A model generated the notes under the pieces. The model saw only the letters and a program-made list of their open reading frames with translations. It was not told where the DNA came from and did not search any database. Positions 13,906 through 25,993 of a stretch of DNA of 64,000 nucleotides are shown one piece after another. The stretch spans positions 2,463,001 through 2,527,000 of the forward strand of contig JAINUG010000026.1 of the NCBI GenBank assembly GCA_029706075.1. The letters run 5' to 3'. Origin of the DNA: Aldrovandia affinis (taxonomy: Eukaryota; Chordata; Actinopteri; Notacanthiformes; Halosauridae). Position numbers and translations under genes: made by a program. How positions within the stretch are numbered: position 1 is the stretch's first letter; each line of letters starts with the position of its first letter.

Positions 13906-14458
13906 CTAACACCCCCACATATACTCACACGATGCTCTCTAACTCCTGTCAAATTCTGACCTCACACTAGCCAGAAAAATTCTAAACATGCATACATACA
14001 CACCAGTCTCACTAATTATTGTTCAATTCTGGCACTGACGCACACAAACCAACGTGAGTAATTAGCAACCGAGAAAGGCATGGCACAGTGTTTTGGCACA
14101 GTGCGAAGTCACACTGCATAGTCTTTTTTTTTTTATATGCGCAAATGTTCTTTCACTCTATAATTTGTTGAAGGAGCCTATTTCAGTGCTTTGTATATAC
14201 AGCAACAGTGTACAGTGTACTTATTCCTGTTGGAAGAAATACTCCTGTTTAAATGAATGGTTTGCCAACACTTGAGTGAGTGGCAATCCCACATTTTGCC
14301 ACGATACAAATGTTTTAGATTGCAGCTGTGCTGTGCGTGCATGCTGTGGTTTTATCAATGGAAGGACTGAATGAAGCAAATCTTGACCAAATGGATGTGA
14401 AGACCTACAGGGAAGCACAGTTGGACAATCCCGAGGGACCAGATGCTGCTCTAATAAA
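13906..14458 (+). other. SON 3' UTR with candidate poly(A) signal
   Basis: Sequence after the SON stop contains AATAAA at 14453-14458, the first canonical signal downstream. Further AATAAA motifs lie near 14950, 16140 and 16855, so longer 3' UTRs are possible. No transcript evidence is available here. Confidence 0.5.
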
Positions 14459-17400
14459 GGAAACCACAGAGGAAAACGGATCCTGATCCTAATTTTCTGA
14501 CTTGCCTGGACTGAGTTCAGAAGGCAAGGTTGTGGAGAACAGACATTTTAAATAGCTGTGGACCTCATCAAATAGTTGTCCATGGCCTGTCTACAGTATA
14601 TTGCTCAGTTCCATGACATGACAGTTTTTGGTGCTTGGCAATATGGTGTAGACTGGCAACCAAAAGATGCCAAATGAATCTTCACCATTCCCGTTTTAGC
14701 CTGTCGGGCCCACAAGTCAGGACTTCTACTTTTAGTGTGCAATATGTATGCATTTTTAATAATGTCCAATGTACTATATCTAATCCGAGGCAACAGTGTG
14801 ACTCCCTTGCTAGTTTGCATTCATGTGAGATGTGGGCCAATTGGGGACGTTTTAGGAATCATGCTGTGTTGCAGTGATGGGATGTTTTTGGATGAAGCGG
14901 TATCTGGCTCTCTTTCTGACCATCTAATCATCTCTGAGCTTAATTGGTTAAATAAATCCTTGCCTCTACCTTGACTGATTTGAGATGAGTGCCCTGACTC
15001 CGAACAGCTGCTGTGTGCCACCCTAGGTTGGCGCTTTACTTTGATGGTAAATGGCTGTCATATCAAGAGCTTTGACAAACCAAGAGATACTAAAAATGTA
15101 ATTATTATGAAGAAGCTGAACATTTTGAAGATGGGTAGATCAGTGCATATTCCTGGTTTTCAAACCACTGCTTGATATTTTCATGTGTTTTTTGTTTTGT
15201 TTTGCAAGAATGACTGCTGTTCGCTCTTTACGATTGTTGTGTTGGTTTGTGTTCTGTTTCTATATGTGACATGCACATGTCCCACCAATGTCCCTTCCTT
15301 CCTGGAGTGTAATTGCATTCTAGATGTTGTAATGTTAAGGTAATAGTTTTATCATCATGAATGTTAGAAGGGCTTTCTCAGTTCCACTAGTGAGACAGCG
15401 ACCTGCTAATATCTGTTTTGTTGTTAAAATGTACCAGTATTCTGTTGCATATATCTATTTAGGTATTTAGTGCTGTATGCTGGTCAAAGGCATAGGCAGC
15501 TAGTTCAGTTTTTTGTTTGTTGGGGACATTGGGATAAAAACCACAACCAAGGTCTGTACAAGGTGTACATTTTCAAATGAATACAGTACATTAAAATAAT
15601 GTCATTTTAGGCACTAGAAGTTGTAGTGTCCCTCACTCACTGGGTGACTCCATATAATGATGGCACCTTGTTTTTGTTTTTTTTACCACCAAGATTGAGG
15701 GAATCCAGCAAAATAGTTGCAACCCTTGAACAGTGTCTGTTCTCATGTCTGTGCTTATTTTTTGCTCAACACTTATACAAGTGATTTATAGAGTGGTTTT
15801 GTTTTTCTTTGACATAGCTAAGTAGCATAGATTAGCGAGTTGAGTATCCCCCACAGAAACGAATGTTGTCTTTATATAATATCTGTATTCACACTGCATT
15901 TGAACTAATTTATGAAACTATCAAAGGGCAGCTTTCTATATTAATGTGCTAACTGTAGAACAGTAATTGTGTAAATACCAGGCAGTCTCAACTGGCTGTC
16001 TCATCTGCATACTCCCCTCCTTCAGCAGAAACTGCTCGCAGGTCTCTGTAATTAAGTGAAAATACTGTTCAGGCACAGCTGTGAATACAAAACTTTAGTT
16101 TTAATTCGATCAGCCGATGCATGTATATTACAACTATAGAAAATAAATCTCAACAGAAGTGCTTGTGAAATAAATTGATTTAGCCTCTTTGACTAAGCAC
16201 AAGATTGAGGCATTTAGCATAGCAATATAAAAAGGCAATACATGTAATAGAAGCCGATTCCCTTGTTGCAGCCTGTAGCCCCTCCAATTCAGAATTCATA
16301 ACAGCAGCCCTTGCATATTTTTGTGTAACCAATCTAGTTTCTCTGTCATTTTACTGTGCCATTTCATAATTGACCAGATTAAGGCTAGGCTATTTGCTCA
16401 TTAGGCCAACATCAAAAACAAAACTATGAAACCCTCCCAAATGGTACACTATCACATATTTCATGGTACTATAAAGCTCAATGTGTCATTTTTCCCCCAT
16501 ATGCCATATAAAGGTGGTGGTTGTTTTGCTTTTAAATCCTAGGTATAATCATTTAATGGCAGCAGTAAAATTGTAATTCTTACTAATGTACAGCCTATTA
16601 GTATCCATTCAGAAAAAGAAAAAAAACTTTAAAGGCAAGTATATATCCTACCTCCCATGTCAATCATACTACCAACATTTCAAATTAAAATGTTTTGTAA
16701 GTTGATATTTTGTAGTGCAGAGCAATCAAGTGCAGGTCTGCTTATCCAAATGTTCCCTTTCATGCCCAGTTTGCACACGTGTCCTGTTATTGACTCACTC
16801 CTGTTTATCTGCCCCTGAAATGTCATATGTATGGTGTTGGAGACCAGTTTCCTTAAATAAAGCTGTTTATCTGTTAAGAAACCATAGGCTTGTGTTTTCT
16901 TGCGAATAGGAATTTGGCAGATGATTGAAAGTAGTCAGGGAGACGGTTTCCTAAACGCCTTCAGTGGTCTAGCCCACCACCTGGTGCGGGGGCATTTACA
17001 CATCTGTGAAGCCAATTGTGTATTAATTTGCTATTGCATTTTGTATTGAATTGAGTGTTGGCCGTATACTTTGACTCGATAATTTTAAATGTTTGGCCGA
17101 TTCAAATTTGAGGTGGTGTTGCCTGTCCAGAGAGAATACAGCTGACGTTACTCAGTGTCCAGAATAAGTGTAATAAAACTTGAGGTTTTCTGAATCTACA
17201 GCTACAGAATGACAAAGGACATTGGGCAACTGCAGGTCTTATTTCATTCTGAATTCATGTGGAGCGATTAGGGCATCGACCTCAAAACACGCCACGTCAT
17301 CCAAAACAATCGGTGACTACCACTGCTTTTGTACGTGATAACATTTAGGGAGGTATTCACATAATTTTATTCCATCCATTTGTATTATCAAATGAGTCAA

Positions 17401-18292
17401 ATAACCAAATTTACAGCAATAACCTGTTTTCTATACAGAATTCCACTGCAGCATCACATTTTGACACAAAAGGGAGAACATCCACCTGTCTTCCACTATG
17501 ACCCCCCCCCCCAAAAAGTGAGCCCTCACCTGGACAGCTCAGGTCACCTGCCTGAATAAAATAATCTTTAATGGCAGAAGATGAAATCTTTTATAAAACC
17601 TGGGGACAGAAGCCCCCTTTGAAATCGAATGTACAGACAGGGATTCCTCTACAGCACAGAGTTCACACACACTCATGAAATGTAGTTTCTTGTCAATAAC
17701 ACTCCAGTAATACATAATCGTATTGATCAATAAATAATCCATAGAACACTGAAATGCACGACACATGAAATACCTACTCTCCTGAAATTCACTGCCTTAT
17801 ATACAGAATGTTGCTGGTGAAATTGCACTTTAAGTTAAAACATAAGACATCATCAGGAACTATAGCTCCAAGAACAGTGCGTTGAAGGGGTGATGATTCC
17901 CCTCTCAGCACTGGCTGGAAAGCATGATGAGATCAGTCAGTACAACAGCAGCTCAGATTTCTAGTAGTCAAGTCAACGCAAAGACGGACCTCATAGGTCC
18001 ATGTGAACGATCACCCGGGTTAAAGGGAGGTCGTGTGAGCCTCTCCTCTGTACTCAATAAGTTGATCCATCTCTTACACATTCTCAGTGCAATTTCACTC
18101 TTCTTCAGAGCAAAAGACCTGCTATTTACACCGAATCACTACAGCCTGAAGTCATGTCACGCTCCACCTCATCATCCTGTGATCTGAGGGATGCTGGAGA
18201 GAGAAAGTAGGTGGCCTAAACTGGCCACTAGTCATTACCAGCAGTGCAGCATAGGCTGGACGATCCCTGACCTTTGTCCTATTACCCCAGGC
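14459..18292. other. Intergenic or UTR DNA between convergent SON and BLZF1
   Basis: SON (+) and BLZF1 (-) converge here. I recognise no gene. A minus-strand ATTAAA, read on + as TTTAAT at 17567-17572, could end BLZF1 transcripts and would give a 3' UTR of about 0.7 kb. The rest is AT-rich with short chance open frames. Confidence 0.45.
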
Positions 18293-21200
18293 CTAGAGCA
18301 CAATGATCTCGCCGCTGCAGCGCTCGCAGCAGTTGAAGGTGATGTTCTCATAGCGGGTGTAGGGGTGGAACCGCCCGATGCTCTTCTTATTGGCCAGGAA
18401 GGCAGAGGGAGGGGAGTCGGGGAGTGGGCTCGCAAACTTGCTATCGGAACAAGATATAGGATCCAGAATCCTGAGCACCTGAGAAAGAGAAGTAAACAGT
18501 GTCATGACATACCATCTCATGGCAGTTATTTAAGAGTCGGGGGGTTCCAAATTTCCAACTCCCTCAACTCAACTCACTCGACTCTCAATCTATCCACCTA
18601 CTCATCCCCCAGTTCAACTGGTTTTGCCTCCAGGATAACTGGATTACCTCCCTCTACACATCAGCTAATGTGTGGTAAGAATGTCTGCCATGCATCAACC
18701 AGGTAGGTGCTACACATTGGTTAATGGTTGAGGTGCAATCCATTATTATTATTATTATTATTATTCCAAAGGCTCGAGCTGAAGAAGAGTTGGGTTTTTT
18801 CACAAGCTGAAAAACTAACTCACCTTCTCTGCCATCTTCTCAGCCGGAGTGTTGCAAAGCTCGGAGGCCTGATCGCTCTTCAGGCTGCTGCTGCCTACGT
18901 TTCCCAGCAGGTGCGAGTTCACCGCGTCTGCAAGCTTGTGATTGGCTACAGCCAGCTCACCAGTGCTGAGGGCCTGGGCGCTGGGATAGTAGCTCTGCTG
19001 TCTGCCCCACTGCAGAGAGACCAGCAGCTGTTCCAGAGACCTGCATGGCCACACAACATCTTAGATACCATCTTCATCATCTGTTATGAATCACGACTGT
19101 GTCATCTGTGCACTTGTAGCCTGTGCCATCAATCAGCACTACATGTTCATCTGCATCTGTGCGTTTGCTACCTGTGCGTTTGCAGCATGTCTCTAGAGAA
19201 CTCCTCCCTCTCGCTCAGTAGATCCTGGATGGCACTCTGGGCCTCCCTGGTCTGGCGCTGGAGAGCTGCCCTCGCATTGGTCAGCTCCTCTGCCATCACC
19301 CTGAACAAGGGACAGGTCATCGGTCAGTATTCATTCTGTCTCTCATCCTCTCCCAGACACACACACACCAGGGTTTCCGTTAGAAAAAATTGGTGCCGGT
19401 CCACGTGTCCTGGAAGATTTAAATGTCCCGGTCCCGGTCAAATATTATCTGTGTTTATTGAGCTTAAAAACAATTGATAGGCAGGCTATATAAAGAATGA
19501 CATCATCAAGGCATGTAGATTTATAATAGGCTGTTTTCTATTGAAAAGTAGGCTACTTTTGCTTATACATTATATTCCAAATAAAATAAGTCCCTTCAAT
19601 AGACTCACGTGCATAACGCTATTTTAAAAATAAATAAATAAATATTACGCTAACCTACGTTCGTTGGGGCAACACGTACACACAAAGAATTTCCTACAGC
19701 TTTAGGCCTACTTATTCTCAGATCAAATAAAACAGAATAAAAACTATTTGCAAACAAACAAAAAGTTACATGTAGGCCTATCTGGTTCATAACATTTTAA
19801 TTACGGCGTGCTGCTGCCGACTTGAAATCAAATAATTTCCGTTCGCTACAGACCTTTTCTCAGATAAAATAAAATAGAATAAAAACTATTTGAAAAAAAT
19901 AAAATAAAATAACCTATTGTTGGCTCATATCATTTTACTTCTTACGCTTTTTCGCATTGTGCTTAGAGGGAATTATTTTCACCGGACATTATGACCGGAG
20001 AGATTTTAATATGTCGGACTTTCCCGGTAAAAAAACGGTAATTACCGGATAACGGAAACCCTGACACACACGCTCACACTCACAAAATCGTACACACCTG
20101 CTGGCGAGGAACTTGCTCCTCCAGACATCGCATTGAATGCTCATACGCTCCAGCTGCTCTGTGGTGTGGGCCAGGCTGAGGCCCAATGTCTCGTTCTCCA
20201 GGATCAGCTGGTTCTTCTCCCGAGCCAGACGCTCAAAGTGATACTGCAGGTCATCCCCAACCGAGGCCACCAGCAACTTTTTCAGCTCCCGATTCACCTG
20301 CACAGAACAGATGAATGCATCAGATCTGTGTCACACATATACACAGGTAGTCTGTATCACTCCCATACACAAATACTGCCTATGTCATACCTGTACATGT
20401 GTATCACACCTGTACAGCAGCACAATGCGACATTGTCATACACCTTTCCCTCATTGATGTACTGTACAATGTGCAGTTACATCTGTACTCCACTGCAACT
20501 ATAACAATCTTAATAATATACACACACAGGTGAATAACTTTTCAGAGGCATACATTTACATCATCTTAACTGAGGTACTTAAAAAAAAAAAATCTTTTTT
20601 TCTTTTTTTAAACCTCTGGCAGTTTACCGCTTACCTTTGTACCTTTTCAGGTTATTCACTGGACTTGAACTGCTTAAATTTCAGTAAAAACTGGAAAATG
20701 GGAGTGTTCTAAAACTTTTGACCGGTAGTGTATACTCCAAAAAATACATATCATTCAGTAACATGAGTAGTGGGATGACAGGGACAGGAAAAAACTGTGT
20801 GACAGAACATGAATAATCAATAATTAAAATGAAATGCATATACAACCTTACAAGGCTTACAACGGTTCATTTTATTTATGCGCATGAGTGGTCAGGAGCG
20901 CTATTAAAATATATTCAGGGGGCGGCGGATGGCGTAGCGGTCTAACGCGCCACACTTTGGTGTGGTGTGCGCTGCCTGTCAGGGAAACCCGCGTCTCTAC
21001 CAGACCGGCCCTGGTCGTCAGCCCCGATCGGAGGCAGCATTTGGCTGTCCGCCTCGGGGGGAGGGGGGGTGAGCCGGCACGAGTACGTCTCGGAGAGAAG
21101 GTAAAAGCGTCCGTGGAAGAATTTCCGTCTCGGAAGAGGCGGGAACAATCGGCCCGGAATGAGTGTCTCGCCCCAGAGGACGGGCGGCGGACTCGTGGGG

Positions 21201-22146
21201 GTGGGGAATTTAAATAAATAGAGGGTATAATTGGCAATCAAATCGGGAGAAAAACGGGAAAAAATTAGAAGAAAAAAAATAATATATATATATATATATT
21301 CAGATCTACAAACAAATCTCACATTCGAAAACTTTGATGAATGCCACAATTCTTGTGTAAATCCATTTACAAACAATAACAAATTCGCTCGTATCTTTCT
21401 GGATAAATGCGACCCACAACGTCACGAGGTGTCGCTATAACTGTTACACTGGCAATGCTGGGCTTCTGACCTGACACTGATTCTCTAGAGGCAATCTGCA
21501 CACAGAGAGCATTTGTGCAGAAGCTTGTGCAGGAAGACAAGGGGGGAAAATAACCCAAGAGTCACCTCGCTCTGGACGCGCAGCTGGTTGGACAGCCCTT
21601 CCTTGTCCTGCAGCAGTCGGCGCTCAGAGTTCTGTAGCTTGTCCAGGGCATTCCGCAAGTCCTGGGCCTCCTTGCGGGGGTCCACGAGGGGGTCCTCCGG
21701 CTGCGGCTGCACCTCGCCCTTCACCTCTCCACCGCCCGCGCGGGCGCTCCTGCTGGGCACATGGTGCGAGATGGCAGCACGGGGCACCATGATGCGCACC
21801 GCCTCCAGCTCCGCGCATGCCTCCCTGCTCACCTTCCCCAGGTGGAGCACCCCTGGGGGCGGGGCCCGGTGGGCGCGCCGAGGCGTGGCCACTTTCACCA
21901 GCGGCTCTGTGACGATCTCCGGGGTGGTCGGCGGCATGTCCATCTCCATTCCGTCGCCAAGGCCACGAACAGGCACAGCAGCCGGAGCTGAGGCATATCA
22001 AATGTAATTGCTGAAGTTTGAGCGCTGCATTACAAAACTGGTATGCGACTTCTGGGTGACATATGGGTCCAGCTCAGGGGTGGATAGGCAAATATTTAGA
22101 AAATAGGATGAAAGAAGAGCTACGTACCTTTTAGTGCAGCTGACAT
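18293..22146 (-). CDS. blzf1: Golgin-45 (basic leucine zipper nuclear factor 1)
   Basis: Golgin-45 is a coiled-coil protein of the medial Golgi that binds GRASP55 and Rab2 and supports secretory transport. Coding exons in transcript order: 22146-22128, 21987-21566, 20297-20098, 19300-19172, 19040-18824, 18478-18293. They sum to 1173 nt: 390 residues plus stop, against about 400 in human. The start MSAALK is split by an intron, then APAAVPVRGLGDGME. Conserved blocks include NSERRLLQDKEGLSNQL, VNRELKKLLVASVGDDLQYH, SIQCDVWRSKFLASR, LLVSLQWGRQQSYYPS and the C-terminal GRFHPYTRYENITFNCC. Heptad-like leucines run through residues of about 110-290. The C terminus keeps the Cys-rich CCERC segment and the hydrophobic end IIVL, matching the region that docks on the GRASP55 PDZ domain. 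The 5' UTR is probably spliced, with an acceptor just upstream of the start exon. The identification rests on long near-identity with the human protein as recalled. Confidence 0.95.
18742..18765. repeat. (ATT)n microsatellite
   Basis: A run of about eight ATT units in a BLZF1 intron. Confidence 0.8.
19369..20063. mobile_element. Non-autonomous hAT-like element in a BLZF1 intron
   Basis: A 695 bp AT-rich element. It begins CAGGGTTTCCGTTAG and ends with the near-complement ATAACGGAAACCCTG. It is flanked on both sides by ACACACAC, an apparent 8 bp target duplication within a CA tract. Inner copies of a CCGGT-containing motif near both ends extend the inverted repeat. No transposase frame is present. 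Confidence 0.8.
20581..20730. mobile_element. Tc1/mariner-like MITE, one arm
   Basis: It ends in ACTTTTGACCGGTAGTG followed by TA, a Tc1-type terminal repeat. The internal segment is shared with the element at 38795-39008, with the loop in the opposite orientation. The left arm is missing or unrecognisable beyond the A/T run, so the left boundary is approximate. Confidence 0.65.
20919..21293 (+). mobile_element. tRNA-derived SINE with GC-rich body
   Basis: The head GGCGGATGGCGTAGCGGTCT resembles a pol III A box. The body is GC-rich, and the tail (ATAATTGGCAATCAAATCGG, then A-rich) matches the SINE at 57835-58191. It is bounded by a 10 bp target duplication ATATATTCAG at 20909-20918 and 21294-21303. 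It lies in a BLZF1 intron, antisense to the gene. The long GC-rich open frames here are not genes. Confidence 0.8.
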
Positions 22147-23507
22147 GATGGAGAGGTTCCTGGCAGAAAGAGGAAGTTCAAACAGTTGGATGGGATCTCA
22201 GTTCCACTCCTGTAATTGATCCATTAAAACAAACAAATTTTCAGCAAGAATATAGATTTCCCGGAGGTCCCTTTGAAAGTGCCTCTGATCTTCAAATTAT
22301 ACATTTAAACATGTAGTTTTGTCCATATCTATGGACAGTTACTGTGGTACGTAACTCTAAAGCCACAAATATGAGTGATAACACGGGGGATACCCCAGGG
22401 GATACCCCAGGGGATACCGTACACAGAGGTTAACAAAGGGAACATCACCCATTACTAGACTGAAATTACGACAAAACAACTCTTACTACAACCCCTGAAA
22501 TCAATCAATCCTAAATGAACACTACAATCTGCGACAGTTGACCGGTTCGTGGTCTCGTTTTTAAGCTCGTTGCTAGCTATATTTAAAACCCGAAACAAGT
22601 TCAACTGACACACTAGACATGCGAAGCTCTGGTCTGAATTGAACTAAACCGATACAAAAGGTAAATAACACAAATAAATGAAAGTGCAGAAGATTACCGT
22701 ACTTAGTCGCCCTAAACCATCACATCACAGCACAACACAGCACAGCCGCCATCATCGCTTTACCGGAAGTTGTTGGCTATTGCCACTGATAAAAGAGGCA
22801 GCTACGGGTAGATCCTGCCCTTATAAACTGACCAAGTTTTAGTTTATTCAAGAGAAATATATTCCCAAAAATTGCGTAGAAAAGATTAAAAAGATTATAT
22901 TTATTTAGGATTTGTGTTTGAGAACTGAATCTAGCAACATCTAGAATCTAGAATCTAGAAGATGAAGAAGACGCAAAAAGATTAGAACAACGGAACTATT
23001 AGAACAGCAGTAACTAGTCCCCAGCAGGAAAGTAAATCTTGATGCACAATTCGGCAGAGAGCCAGATATTCTACAGATTACCCAGATGATGAGCTCCATT
23101 GACATATTGCATAATTAATATAACACAACCTTTCACACGAATTATATTACAAATTGTATAATCTCATAGATACGGACAACCGGAAGTTCGTGATTGTCGT
23201 TAGGAACATTAGCCAGCTTCAAGGAGCTAACAAGAGAGCACTGGGTAATATTACTAAATACCTTTATGCGTTAATATATATAGCATATAACGTAAATTAA
23301 ACCAGCTCAGATCACAGGCACCTAGTTGGCTATAAGGTTCACTTCTCAGACAGCATACGAACACCTAGATTAAACAGCTTGCTATTGCTATCGAGCTAGC
23401 TACTCTTTGATTTCAGCACGCGAAACATAAAGCACACACAAGTTTCATTTACATTGCAGCGGCTGGTCACATCACTGTATGCTGTGTAACGGTGTTTACG
23501 GACCGTC
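22147..23507. promoter_or_regulatory. Divergent BLZF1/ERCC5 promoter region with ETS-type sites
   Basis: The two start codons lie head to head about 1.36 kb apart. The core ETS motif ACCGGAAGT occurs twice on the + strand, at 22762-22770 and 23179-23187, a site type common in bidirectional housekeeping promoters. A GCCGCCATC motif (YY1-like) lies at about 22744-22752. No TATA box stands out. I infer BLZF1 transcription starts near 22750 and ERCC5 starts between 23190 and 23460; exact starts cannot be read from sequence. Confidence 0.6.
22384..22421. repeat. Short GGGGATACCCCA tandem repeat
   Basis: About three imperfect copies of a 12 bp self-complementary unit, upstream of the BLZF1 start codon. 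Confidence 0.7.
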
Positions 23508-25961
23508 ATGGGAGTTCAGGGACTGTGGAAGCTGCTCGAGAGCACGGGGAAGCCTGTCAATCCAGAGACGCTGGAGGGAAAGATTCTCGCGGTCGGTATC
23601 CTTACCTAAAGTGTTAAGTAGGATCTAACCGCTATCTTACGCCTTGCCTTGTGAATGATATATTACACATAGCTAGCTGCTGGCGAAACTTGATTCCTGT
23701 TAGTTTACACAGTTTCAAGGCCTGCAAATGAACAGATGCTCTCGAGCTCTGTTCCAAGATCAAAAACTTTAGGTCCAATCTGAACATGGTCCAGTGTCAC
23801 TGTCTTTGGCAATTTCATCATTTTTCCTGTCGGAAATATCAATGTTCTTTTTTGTTTCATGTGTGACATTTCAGTCCCTCCCCCGGCCGCACCACTATGA
23901 GAATTATACCTTAGTATTCATTTTTATGAATCTGTTTTATTCGCTTTGTCCCGACCATCACGAGTCAAGGATCAACAGTTCGGTTTCTCACACTTCACTC
24001 TTAATTTGTGACATATTGTGTTATTTAACAATGTATTCTACACTCCAAATGGTTGAAGTTAGTCAATAATTATATATAGGCAGTGTCCCTATTCTTATTT
24101 GGACAGTCTCTGTGACAATGAGGCAAATCACATTTCCAAATTCAGGAGAGGCATGTATGCTATGTATCTGTGTGCAGTGTATGGTGTGTATATTCCTCAG
24201 CCCTCATGCAGACATCAGTATCTGGCTAAACCAGGCTGTGAAGGGGATGAGGGATCGGGACGGGAACAGTGTCCAGAATGCTCACCTCCTCACACTCTTT
24301 CACCGCCTCTGCAAACTACTCTTCTTCCGCATTAGGCCCATATTCGTCTTTGATGGCGACACGCCATTGCTCAAGAAGGAGACTGTGGTGAGTGTTTTAG
24401 AGAGCGAAGGACTGCTAGAGAATGACTGGTAAGTATGTGCAGGTAGAGACAGACTGCTAGAGGATAACTGTGGTTAGTGTTTAGGAAGATACAGACCGAT
24501 GGAGAAGGACTGGTGAGTATTCAGGGAAATACAGACTGATGAAGTCTGGTCACGGTAAGGGAGAAGAGTGTTGATCCTACCCTTTTCATTCTCAGGTCAA
24601 AAGAAGACAGAGGAAAGAGGAGATGAACAGGGAGTCCAAGGAGACCAATGAGAAGTTCCTCAAGACCTTCCTAAAAAGACAGGCAATTAGAGCTGCACTG
24701 GGGGAGAAGAGGTGAGGAGGGCAACAGGAGTGGAGATGGGGGCAGGGGCTTAGGGAGTAGGAGGAGGTGAGGGATTTTGGGACACCGTGTGGAGGAGAGT
24801 ATTATTTGTATCATGAACAAACCTTGCATGTTTTCTTATACCTCAGTGAAGAGAAGTTCCCAAGCATTTCCACTGTGAGAAGAGAGGAAGTGGACGATAT
24901 GTTTGTGTTGCCTGCCCTGGAGGAGAGGGAGAGGAACAGGTGAGGTTGCCACTCGCCACTCACCAAAAGTGATTTAGTTCTCACTAGAGACCACCAAATG
25001 CAAAGGTCTTAATATTGTGTTATAGTATTTGTACCTGTAAATTGTAAATTACAATGATCTTACTACAGTACTGTATATTGTCAATCGCAATTTTCCTACA
25101 GTTATCTTTCTCATATTTGTATAAGCACTGGTTGATGTTGCTGCAAATGTAACCATGTTAGTACGCTACTGTATTCCTGGAGTAGAATGGGATGTGTATT
25201 TTTTTATTTTTATGAACAGTTTTCATTGTTTTCTAACACAAGTTAGCACTGTACTGTGGAGTAAGTCTAATTACGAGAAAGTACTGTTTGGCCTTTTACT
25301 GTGCAAGCATGTACAGAGCAGACTGTTGGGCTCCTTACCGTTTACCCTGAGACCTCCTTAACAGCTGTCCTTTGTTCTGTTCCCACAGCTCTGATGAGGA
25401 GGTGGAGAAAGAATGGGAGGAGGCAGGGAGGAACCAAGGAACATGGCAGGTGAGGGTGTGTCTGGGGCAGGTTTTAGATGAAAGGTTTTAGATGAAATAC
25501 CTGAAGAAACATCTGAGGGGAGACAGTGATGTTCACATTGAGCAAGTTGATCTCCATTGTGGGCTATGTAGAATATATTGTTATATTGCATAGATGTAAT
25601 ATTAAAAGTGTCCTGCAGGAGATGTTTGAGAACCCTAACTCCATGGACATCGACTCGGAGGAATTCAGGCTCTTACCTGCAGAGATGAAACATGACATCC
25701 TGAAGGACATGAAGGAATTTAGCAAGAGATGCCGCACCATGTTTGAGAAACCCCCTGAGGTAACACGTATGCATGCACACATACATACACACGCACGCAC
25801 ACACACACAAACTCGCACAGACAAACACACACACACTTAGAAGTCACTCCAGATCACAGTCCTCTGATTCTTACATCACCCTGAAGGGTTTCAATTTGCT
25901 ACTCGTGCTTTTATGAAGAAGTCTACCAGGTAATAAGTAGGCATGTGTGTGCGCGCGTGTG

Positions 25962-25993
<32 letters not shown>

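Noticed and set aside
20888-21217. GC-rich open frames on both strands near 21 kb
   Set aside because: They lie wholly within the SINE flanked by ATATATTCAG duplications.
21513-22007. 164-codon + strand open frame over the BLZF1 first large exon
   Set aside because: The minus strand matches BLZF1 with splice sites; the + frame is Ser/Arg-rich shadow.
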